DNA of 7,711 nucleotides from Helicobacteraceae bacterium (GTDB lineage Bacteria > Campylobacterota > Campylobacteria > Campylobacterales > SZUA-545), in contig JAABTA010000035.1 of the NCBI GenBank assembly GCA_011390075.1, positions 1-7,711 of the forward strand, read 5' to 3'. How positions within the stretch are numbered: the stretch's first letter is position 1; every line of letters begins with the position of its first letter. Positions 1-5,433 of the stretch are shown here, piece by piece. The position numbers were made by a program, and so were the translations under genes. The notes under the pieces are model-generated. The model saw only the letters and a program-made list of their open reading frames with translations, did not search any database and was not told where the DNA came from.

Positions 1-1
1 A

Positions 2-703
2 CACATGATTACCCCTCTTCCTGCTGCTACACCTATTAAACCTGGATGCGCCACCTTTCCACTTCCAGGAATTATTGCAGAGGTAACCGACGAAGAGGGT
101 AACCCAACTCCAGTAGGAGAAAAAGGACTTCTGTGTGTTACAAAACCTTGGCCTTCCATGATTCGAACCATCTGGGGAGATCCAGAGAGATTTAAAAAGT
201 CCTACTTCGGAGACTGTAAAAAACATGGGGAGCCTGTGTACTTCTCTGGCGATGGTGCTATGATTGACGAAGAGGGCTACATCACAATCACAGGAAGAAC
301 TGATGATGTTATTAATGTTAGTGGTCACAGAATGGGAACAGCAGAAGTTGAAGCTGCAATCAAAAAGCACAAAGGTGTTGCAGAGGTTGCTGTTGTTGGA
401 AAACCACACCCAATTAAAGGTGAAGGAATTTTTGCCTATGTAGTCCTCAAAGGCGAAGATACAATTACAGAAGAGATGGAAATCATCCAAGAGATCAACG
501 CAGTAGTCAAAAAAGAGATTGGTGCTATTGCTGTATGTGACGCTATTTTGTTTGCTCCTGGTCTTCCAAAAACGAGAAGCGGTAAGATTATGAGAAGAAT
601 CTTGCGATCAATTGCCAAAGGTGAAGAGATCACACAAGATACTTCCACACTGGAAGACCCTTCTGTTGTTGATAAGCTTAAAGAGTTAATGGTAGATGTT
701 TAA
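2..703 (+). CDS. acs: Acetyl-CoA synthetase (AMP-forming), C-terminal part, 5' end outside window
   Basis: Acs activates acetate with ATP and CoA to acetyl-CoA, AMP and pyrophosphate in the cytoplasm. The reading frame is already open at base 2 (a His codon before the first ATG at 5), and the protein aligns with roughly the last third of the family, so the ATG at 5 is internal and not the true start. Counting from that Met, visible signatures are YFSGDG (79-84), the hinge motif TGRTDD (96-101), SGHRMGTAE (106-114), KEIG (170-173) and the C-terminal PKTRSGKIMRRIL motif. Its Lys194 (codon 584-586) is the adenylation-step lysine, which is acetylated by Pat-type enzymes and deacetylated by CobB/AcuC in other bacteria. 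The C-terminus (STLEDPSVVDKL) is intact and ends in TAA. A hairpin terminator follows at once, so this is the last gene of its transcript. Other acyl-CoA synthetases (propionyl-CoA) are related, but the match to Acs is very close. Confidence 0.96.
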   Translation, partial: HMITPLPAATPIKPGCATFPLPGIIAEVTDEEGNPTPVGEKGLLCVTKPWPSMIRTIWGDPERFKKSYFGDCKKHGEPVYFSGDGAMIDEEGYITITGRTDDVINVSGHRMGTAEVEAAIKKHKGVAEVAVVGKPHPIKGEGIFAYVVLKGEDTITEEMEIIQEINAVVKKEIGAIAVCDAILFAPGLPKTRSGKIMRRILRSIAKGEEITQDTSTLEDPSVVDKLKELMVDV

Positions 704-712
704 GATCTAGAC

Positions 713-743
713 AAGAGAGTGCTGAGGCGCTCTCTTATCTTCT
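713..743 (+). terminator. Intrinsic terminator after acs
   Basis: Ten bases after the acs stop, arms 713-722 and 727-736 form a 10-bp stem with a single T.G wobble (720/729) around a TGAG loop. It is followed by a short pyrimidine run (ATCTTCT) rather than a long T tract. Position and stem strength fit a rho-independent terminator that separates acs from the two-component genes. Confidence 0.7.
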
Positions 744-768
744 ACCCATCGATAGACCATTTACCTTT

Positions 769-791
769 TGTTATATTTAAAGTGATACAAT
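769..791 (+). promoter_or_regulatory. Candidate promoter(s) for the two-component operon
   Basis: The 121-bp gap between acs and the regulator holds two -10-like boxes: TATATT at 772-777 preceded by an extended TGT (769-771), and TACAAT at 786-791. Neither has a convincing -35, which is usual for sigma-70 promoters in Campylobacterota. Which box is used, if either, cannot be decided from the sequence. Confidence 0.4.
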
Positions 792-807
792 TTTTATCAT
801 TTTATAT

Positions 808-813
808 AAAGGG
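808..813 (+). promoter_or_regulatory. Ribosome binding site of the response regulator, long spacing
   Basis: AAAGGG lies 11 bases before the ATG at 825, a longer spacing than usual. The start at 825 is still preferred because ArsR-type proteins begin with a short leader of this length before the MIEDD motif, and the next in-frame ATG (840) has no Shine-Dalgarno sequence. Confidence 0.5.
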
Positions 814-824
814 TTGACAAAACA

Positions 825-1514
825 ATGGTACAAGCATTAATGATAGAGGATGACGGGGAACTAGCAGAGATCTTAACAGAGTTTCTCGCCAAACATCAAA
901 TAGAGGTAACCAACTACGAAACCCCAGAACTTGGACTTTCCGCTTTAAAAATAAAAAAGTACGATATTGTCATTTTAGATCTCTCATTGCCAGATCTTGA
1001 TGGCATTGAGGTTTGCAGAATTATTACAAGAGAGTACGATATTCCTGTTATTATCTCCTCGGCCCGTTCAGATATTACAGACAAAGTAACAACTCTTGGT
1101 ATGGGAGCAGACGACTATCTTCCCAAGCCTTATGACCCTAGAGAGTTGGCTGTGAGAGTCAACTCTGTTCTAAGAAGATATAAAGCAGAGAGCGAAGCTG
1201 CAAATGAGAAACCTGATGAGAAAAACAGTTCCGATTTTATTCTTGATGAGAACTCTATGGAGATACAATTTAAAGGCACCCCGCTCAAGCTTACAAAAGC
1301 GGAGTATGGCATCTTGAGATACTTTATTAATAAAAAAGGGTATGTTGTCTCAAGAGAGGATATTATCAACAGCGTAGATGCCATTAATTATGAAAGTAGC
1401 GAAAAGAGTATTGATGTTATTGTCTCTAGAATTCGCTCAAAAATAGAGCAAGATTCTAAACATCCTCGCTACATTGAATCTGTAAGAGGCGTTGGGTATA
1501 AGTTTTTAGGATGA
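825..1514 (+). CDS. OmpR/PhoB-family response regulator, ArsR (HP0166)/CprR type
   Basis: This is a DNA-binding response regulator of 229 residues, a full-length OmpR-family protein. The receiver domain (about 4-116) has the acidic pocket E8/D9/D10, phospho-acceptor D52 (codon 978-980) in ILDLSLPDLDG, switch residues S79 and Y98, and catalytic K101 in DDYLPKPYDP. A linker (about 117-134) joins a winged-helix effector domain (about 135-229) that ends in the classic RYIESVRGVGYKF. The sequence closely resembles Helicobacter pylori ArsR (HP0166) and its Campylobacter jejuni counterpart CprR, including ISSARSDITDK and the same D52 numbering. Those orthologues are reported to be essential and to control acid or envelope responses; whether that holds here is inference. 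The symbol is left blank to avoid confusion with the arsenic repressor ArsR. The TGA stop overlaps the start of the kinase (ATGA, 1511-1514). Confidence 0.93.
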   Translation: MVQALMIEDDGELAEILTEFLAKHQIEVTNYETPELGLSALKIKKYDIVILDLSLPDLDGIEVCRIITREYDIPVIISSARSDITDKVTTLGMGADDYLPKPYDPRELAVRVNSVLRRYKAESEAANEKPDEKNSSDFILDENSMEIQFKGTPLKLTKAEYGILRYFINKKGYVVSREDIINSVDAINYESSEKSIDVIVSRIRSKIEQDSKHPRYIESVRGVGYKFLG

Positions 1515-2725
1515 ATAGAGATTCTATAATTTTTTCTGTTACAGCTTTTTTTGTTGTGGCACTTCTTAGTATTATCGCCTTTTTTGGTATTTTGCTTGTA
1601 GTAGAGCACACAAGAGACATTAGCAAAAATGAAGAAAGAATCTTCCGCGCTGTCAAAACAACCAATACCTTTGTAGAGAGAGGTCTTCCACTTTTTTTCT
1701 TGCAAGAACAGCTCAAAGACCTCAAGGTAGAACTTTTAGATCCAACAAAAATTAAACTGACCCTAGATAACGCAAAAACCTATAAAGAGATAAAACGAGG
1801 AACCTCGATTATAAAATTCTATAGAGTGGCTAATCAAAACTATATTGAGGTACTTATCAAAGGAAGTAGAATTATGATCTTTGAAGATCTGCAGAGCAAA
1901 GCAAACAAAAAGATGCCTCTTTTGCTCATTGGACTCATTCTCTCCTCTTCTATCCTTATCCTCTCCTATCTTGCAGTCCTTAGAAAGATTAGACCCTTAA
2001 AAAAACTAGAGAAAAATATTAAAAAATTTGGAGAGGGCAACCTAGAGATCTCTACCAAATCGAGCGGAAATGATGAGATCTCAAGACTTGCTAATAGTTT
2101 TGATAAGGCAATTAGTAATATTAATAAACTCAAAAAGTCTAGAGAATTTTTTCTGAGAAACATTATGCATGAGCTCAAAACCCCGATCACCAAAGGCAAA
2201 ATCACAACAGCGCTTTTAGAAGACTCCTCCAATAAAGAGAGACTCTCTCGTGTTTTTAACCGTTTGGAGCTTTTGATTAATGAGTTTGCTTGCATTGAGA
2301 GAATTATTGCTGGGGCCAAAGAGGAGAATATTAAAGAGTATAGAGTAGTTGACTTGATTGATGGTGCGAGAGATCTCTTGTTTGAACAAGGGGAGATAAA
2401 AATTGGCAACATCTCAAAAAGTATCACAGTTGACTACAATCTTTTCACTGTTGCCCTGAAAAATATTATAGAAAATGCTTTCAAGCATTCCAAAGACCGC
2501 ACTATCTTTATTGAGGAGAAAGAGAATAAAATTGAGTTCTCCTCTTTTGGAAAACCTCTTAAAAAAAGCCTCGAAGAGTATATTAAACCTTTTGAAAAAG
2601 ACAATAGTGATGGGTTTGGGCTTGGTCTGTATATTATTGATACAGTACTCAAGCACCACAACTATAAACTAGAGTACTCTTTTGATAAAACAGAGGAGAA
2701 AAATATCTTTTTCTTTACTCTTTGA
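1511..2725 (+). CDS. Membrane sensor histidine kinase, ArsS (HP0165)/CprS type
   Basis: This 404-residue inner-membrane sensor kinase is the partner of the regulator just upstream. Order of parts: TM1 (about 6-31), periplasmic domain (about 32-134), TM2 (about 135-157), HAMP linker (about 158-209), dimerisation helix with phospho-acceptor H220 in MHELKTPITKGK (codon 2168-2170), and a C-terminal ATPase domain with the N-box LKNIIENAFKHS (317-328) and glycine-rich GFGLGLYII (368-376). The usual DxGxG G1 box is degenerate (SSFGKPL, 344-350). The periplasmic domain contains only one histidine (H33), next to the membrane, which matters when inferring the signal. The start ATG overlaps the regulator stop; the only AGG lies directly against the ATG, so translation probably depends on ribosomes arriving from the regulator gene. 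The stop lies one base from the stop of the convergent thioredoxin-like gene. Confidence 0.93.
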   Translation: MNRDSIIFSVTAFFVVALLSIIAFFGILLVVEHTRDISKNEERIFRAVKTTNTFVERGLPLFFLQEQLKDLKVELLDPTKIKLTLDNAKTYKEIKRGTSIIKFYRVANQNYIEVLIKGSRIMIFEDLQSKANKKMPLLLIGLILSSSILILSYLAVLRKIRPLKKLEKNIKKFGEGNLEISTKSSGNDEISRLANSFDKAISNINKLKKSREFFLRNIMHELKTPITKGKITTALLEDSSNKERLSRVFNRLELLINEFACIERIIAGAKEENIKEYRVVDLIDGARDLLFEQGEIKIGNISKSITVDYNLFTVALKNIIENAFKHSKDRTIFIEEKENKIEFSSFGKPLKKSLEEYIKPFEKDNSDGFGLGLYIIDTVLKHHNYKLEYSFDKTEEKNIFFFTL

Positions 2726-2726
2726 T

Positions 2727-3113
2727 CTATTTTAGCGCTTTAACATAGTCATCTGGCTGTTTGTATCCTCCCACAGTTGCTAGGACGCTCTCATCTTGAT
2801 GGCTCACTTTAAATGTCATAGGCACATATTTTGATTGCAAAGAGCTTGGGAGATCTCCACTGTCTCTATTTACATAGGCAAACACATAGTTGTTCCCCAC
2901 AAAATTAACCACCTTAAAATCCTCTAAAGTGTATTTTTTCATTCGATCACACCACGGACAGTAGTCGGTGTATGAAAACACCAACAGATCTCTTTTTTGC
3001 TCCTTTGCGACAACAAGAGCATCTTGATAGGATCCAATAAACTCAATGGAGTGATACATCTTTTGCGAAAACAGAGCCGATACAAACAGAGCCATAATAA
3101 GTAGTTTTTTCAT
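2727..3113 (-). CDS. Exported thioredoxin-fold protein with CPWC active site
   Basis: This 128-residue protein has an N-terminal signal sequence (Lys-Lys, then hydrophobic LLIMALFVSALFS, about residues 4-16) and a single thioredoxin-like domain. The redox motif is C52-P-W-C55 within YTDYCPWCDRMKK, followed by TLEDFKVV. A YVPMTF segment supplies the cis-proline (P98), so the core of the fold and the active site look complete. It resembles the short periplasmic thioredoxins of the SoxW/Thioredoxin_2 kind, which reduce or oxidise thiols of exported proteins; the actual partner cannot be read from the sequence. A strong ribosome site AAAGGAG (3122-3128) lies 8 bases upstream, inside the end of bioA, and the ATG shares a base with the bioA stop (TAATG), so the two genes are cotranscribed. 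It ends in TAG, one base from the kinase stop. Confidence 0.85.
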   Translation of the reverse strand: MKKLLIMALFVSALFSQKMYHSIEFIGSYQDALVVAKEQKRDLLVFSYTDYCPWCDRMKKYTLEDFKVVNFVGNNYVFAYVNRDSGDLPSSLQSKYVPMTFKVSHQDESVLATVGGYKQPDDYVKALK

Positions 3114-4402
3114 TACAATTTCTCCTTTACAATTGTATAAGTTACATCGATCATTTTTCTAAGCTGACTTTCTGTAAAGATATAGGGTGGCATAAAATAG
3201 ATTACATTGCCCAATGGCCGTATATAGACACCCTCTTTTAGTGCCTCTTGAAACACCGTAAGCCCTACCCTTTGCTCCGAAGGATAGTCTTTAAGTTCAA
3301 TAGCACACACCATGCCTCTTTGTCTTACCTCTGCCACATTAGAGAGCTTCCTAAATTTTTCTGTCTCTTGGGCAATAAGAGCTATTTTGGCTTGGTTTTT
3401 CTCTATTACCCTATCTTGCTCAAAAATATCTAGCACTTTGTTAGCCACAGCGCACGCTAGAGCATTTCCTGTGTAGCTATGGGAATCTAAAAAAGATTTA
3501 CCCTCGTTGTAGTCGCAATAGAAAGCTTGATAAATTTCATCAGTAATAAGCACGACGGAAAGAGGCAGATACCCCCCTGTAATGCCTTTGGAAAGGCATA
3601 AAAAATCAGGAGAGATCCCAGCTTGTTCAAGAGCAAACATAGTGCCTGTTCTTCCAAAACCAACAGCAATCTCATCATGGATTAAAAACACACCATACTT
3701 ATCACAAAGTGAACGCAGAGCTGTGATATAGCTTGGATCATACATCTTCATAGAGCCAGCACACTGAATAAGAGGCTCGATAATCACAGAGGAGACCCTA
3801 TCTCTGTTTTCTTCTAGAACACGCTCCATATCCTTAAGAGCCTCCTCTTCTGGAACTAATGAGGGAGATTTTGCTTGAACAGTTTTTAAGAGCAGATCTT
3901 GATAGATATCTTTATAGAGCCCTGTATCGCTTACAGCTAAAGCCCCCATTGTCTCTCCGTGGTAGCTGTTATTAAGGGAGACAAAAAGATCTCTTGTTTC
4001 CCCTCGGTTTTTAAAAAACTGAAACGCCATTTTAAGAGCAATTTCAACAGCACTGGATCCATTGTCTGCAAAAAAAACCTTTTGCAAAGGCTCTGGAGTC
4101 ATCTGCACAAGTCTGCGAGAGAGATCAATTGCTGGCTTGTGAGAAAACCCAGCAAAAATCACATGGGCAAGATCTTGCGCTTGTTCTGTGAGGGCTTGAT
4201 TGATTTCTTTATTGGAGTGTCCAAAAATATTCACCCACCAACTACTTACACAATCAAGATACCTGTTTCCCTCAAAATCTTCAATATACGCCCCCTCCCC
4301 TTTTTTGATAGGAATAAGAGGCAAACGCTCGTAATCTTTCATCTGAGAACAAGGGTGAAAAATATACCGAAGATCCTCTTTGGCCAACTCAAGATTTGTC
4401 AT
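3113..4402 (-). CDS. bioA: Adenosylmethionine-8-amino-7-oxononanoate aminotransferase (DAPA synthase)
   Basis: BioA is the PLP enzyme that transfers an amino group from S-adenosylmethionine to 7-keto-8-aminopelargonate, giving 7,8-diaminopelargonate, the third-to-last intermediate of biotin synthesis. The 429 residues match the family length. Visible signatures: HPCSQMKDYE near the N-terminus (16-25), the BioA-specific SWWVNIFGHS (54-63), phosphate-binding DNGSSAVE (113-120), SYHGET (146-151), the PLP-ring aspartate D243 in IHDEIAVGFGRTG, the Schiff-base lysine K272 in LSKGITGGYLPLS, and R395 in YIRPLGNVIYFMPPYI, which lines the substrate carboxylate site. These favour BioA over ornithine or GABA aminotransferases. 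The ATG at 4402 has AAAGG seven bases upstream. No other biotin genes are in the window, so bioA is separated from any bioBFDC cluster here. The downstream thioredoxin-like gene overlaps its stop by one base. Confidence 0.95.
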   Translation of the reverse strand: MTNLELAKEDLRYIFHPCSQMKDYERLPLIPIKKGEGAYIEDFEGNRYLDCVSSWWVNIFGHSNKEINQALTEQAQDLAHVIFAGFSHKPAIDLSRRLVQMTPEPLQKVFFADNGSSAVEIALKMAFQFFKNRGETRDLFVSLNNSYHGETMGALAVSDTGLYKDIYQDLLLKTVQAKSPSLVPEEEALKDMERVLEENRDRVSSVIIEPLIQCAGSMKMYDPSYITALRSLCDKYGVFLIHDEIAVGFGRTGTMFALEQAGISPDFLCLSKGITGGYLPLSVVLITDEIYQAFYCDYNEGKSFLDSHSYTGNALACAVANKVLDIFEQDRVIEKNQAKIALIAQETEKFRKLSNVAEVRQRGMVCAIELKDYPSEQRVGLTVFQEALKEGVYIRPLGNVIYFMPPYIFTESQLRKMIDVTYTIVKEKL

Positions 4403-4435
4403 TTATTGCCTTTTTTGCATTTTTTCTATGGTATG

Positions 4436-4441
4436 ATTGTA
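4436..4441 (-). promoter_or_regulatory. Candidate -10 box for bioA
   Basis: Reading on the minus strand, TACAAT sits about 34 bases before the bioA ATG in AT-rich DNA. No clear -35 box is seen at the expected distance. No BirA-type operator is recognised here. Confidence 0.4.
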
Positions 4442-4448
4442 TCTTTTA

Positions 4449-4477
4449 TTGATTATTTAAAGTTTAAACTATATAAT
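4449..4477 (+). promoter_or_regulatory. Sigma-70 promoter of tRNA-Ala
   Basis: TTGATT (4449-4454) and a perfect TATAAT (4472-4477) are 17 bases apart and end 15 bases before the first tRNA base. The spacer contains the exact 10-bp palindrome AGTTTAAACT (4461-4470). Confidence 0.7.
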
Positions 4478-4492
4478 TCCAACTCAACTTAC

Positions 4493-4568
4493 GGGGTGTT
4501 AGCTCAGCTGGGAGAGCGTGGCGCTGGCAGCGCCAAGGTCAGGGGTTCGATCCCCCTACACTCCACCA
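4493..4568 (+). tRNA. tRNA-Ala (anticodon GGC)
   Basis: The 76-base sequence folds as a complete cloverleaf. The 7-bp acceptor stem (4493-4499 with 4558-4564) contains the G3.U70 wobble that is the main alanine identity element. The D arm is GCTC/GAGC, the anticodon stem TGGCG/CGCCA holds the loop CTGGCAG with anticodon GGC, and the T arm is AGGGG-TTCGATC-CCCCT. The discriminator is A (4565) and CCA (4566-4568) is encoded. It reads GCC (and GCU by wobble) alanine codons. It stands alone, divergent from bioA and converging on the tpiA end; no clear terminator follows it. Confidence 0.97.
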
Positions 4569-4740
4569 ACCTACTCCTTAAAAAAAGACAACACCAATAA
4601 ATATAATGATGTGAATCTAAGTTAATCTTCAAAGTAAATATGATTTAGAAATTGCTAAAGACAAGGTTTATAGTAAGTTATCGAATGAGATTAAGAGGTT
4701 TGTGGCGTAACATAACTTTGAGGGAGAGATCCCTCTAAAG
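4569..4740. other. Gene-free stretch between tRNA-Ala and tpiA, with a coding-like trace
   Basis: No complete gene is visible. On the + strand an open frame of 29 codons without a start codon (4621-4710, ending in TAA) translates to a protein-like string containing DLEIAKDKVYSKLSNE, rich in K, E and L. It may be a decayed C-terminal end of a lost gene, or chance. The right edge forms the arm of the hairpin at the end of tpiA. Confidence 0.35.
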
Positions 4741-4743
4741 TTA
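4713..4743 (-). terminator. Hairpin at the end of the gap-pgk-tpiA operon
   Basis: Arms 4713-4725 and 4730-4743 can form 13 base pairs with one bulged T (4736) and a GAGA loop. The tpiA stop codon (4741-4743) is inside the stem. No T tract follows on either strand, so this may be a weak or factor-assisted terminator, or an mRNA-end stabiliser. Confidence 0.45.
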
Positions 4744-5433
4744 CTTCGCACTCTTAATCATAGAGATATAATCAGCAACATCCCAGCTAGCAGTTCCAAC
4801 AAGCACGCCGTCTACGCCGTCAATTGCAACAATATCTTTAAAATTTGCTTCCTTAACGCTTCCGCCATACAGAAGTGGTTTGTCACAGATCTTTTTAATT
4901 TTTGAGTGAATCTGTGCTATATCTTCGTTGGTAGCGCTTTTGCCTGTACCAATTGCCCAGACTGGCTCGTACGCAACAATTAGATTTTCGTAACTTAGAT
5001 CTATTCCCTCGATTTGGTCAGCGATGTAGGCCATCACAGCATCTACGCCTTGTTCTTTCACCTCCAAAGGCTCGCCAATACAAAAAAAGATAGTAAAGCC
5101 TTGTTCTTTAAAAAAGTCGTACTTTTTTTTGATAAGATCTAGAGATTCTCCAAGAACATGTCTTCTTTCGCTATGACCAATAAGCACAGTTTTTATACTA
5201 AACTCGTTCAGTTGCGCTACACCAATCTCCCCTGTACAGCTTCCACTCTCTATAGGATAGGCATTTTGCGCACCAATAGTAATATGGGCACTAGAAGATT
5301 CGAGTGCAGTCGCAGGAGGAAAGATATAAAAGCTATCCTCGCTACAGGTGTTAGAAAAACCATCGAGTGTCTCGAGATACTCCAGTGTAGATTTTCTTGT
5401 GTGGTTTGTTTTAAAGTTCGCCGCTAAGATCAT
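4741..5433 (-). CDS. tpiA: Triosephosphate isomerase
   Basis: TpiA interconverts dihydroxyacetone phosphate and glyceraldehyde 3-phosphate in the cytoplasm. Numbered from the ATG at 5433 (230 residues), it shows the substrate-binding N6 and K8 (AANFKTN), H87 in IGHSERR, the catalytic base E156 in AYEPVWAIGTG (which begins the flexible loop 6), and the phosphate-binding YGGSV (189-193) and GVLVGTAS (209-216). It is about 20 residues shorter than the Escherichia coli enzyme, as is common in Campylobacterota. Start choice: an in-frame ATG also lies at 5445 (four more residues, METI), but it has no ribosome site. The ATG at 5433 has GGAG six bases upstream and gives the usual MILAANFKTN beginning. 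It overlaps pgk by 23 bases, in the +1 frame, so translation is probably coupled. It is the last gene of the operon, and fabI, which often follows tpiA in related genomes, is absent. Confidence 0.95.
   Translation of the reverse strand: MILAANFKTNHTRKSTLEYLETLDGFSNTCSEDSFYIFPPATALESSSAHITIGAQNAYPIESGSCTGEIGVAQLNEFSIKTVLIGHSERRHVLGESLDLIKKKYDFFKEQGFTIFFCIGEPLEVKEQGVDAVMAYIADQIEGIDLSYENLIVAYEPVWAIGTGKSATNEDIAQIHSKIKKICDKPLLYGGSVKEANFKDIVAIDGVDGVLVGTASWDVADYISMIKSAK

Noticed and set aside
704..824. Possible small gene or riboswitch between acs and the response regulator
   Set aside because: Only a terminator hairpin and AT-rich promoter sequence are visible; no start, ribosome site and frame combination, and no known aptamer pattern.
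1966..2427. A 153-codon open frame on the - strand opposite the kinase
   Set aside because: Antisense to well-supported kinase motifs. Its hydrophobic character comes from reversing K/E-rich codons.
2697..2714. A/T hairpin at the 3' end of the kinase gene as a bidirectional terminator
   Set aside because: The stem has only one G-C pair and encodes the C-terminal KNIFFF; too weak to call.
3582..3599. Inverted repeat with 8-bp arms (ATGCCTTT/AAAGGCAT) inside bioA
   Set aside because: It encodes the conserved LSKGI segment around the PLP lysine, and the 2-base spacer leaves no room for a stable loop. Probably a coding coincidence.
3959..4600. A 213-codon open frame on the + strand opposite bioA and running through the tRNA
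   Set aside because: It lies antisense to a clear bioA and includes the tRNA sequence. The translation has no recognisable domain, so it is a shadow frame.
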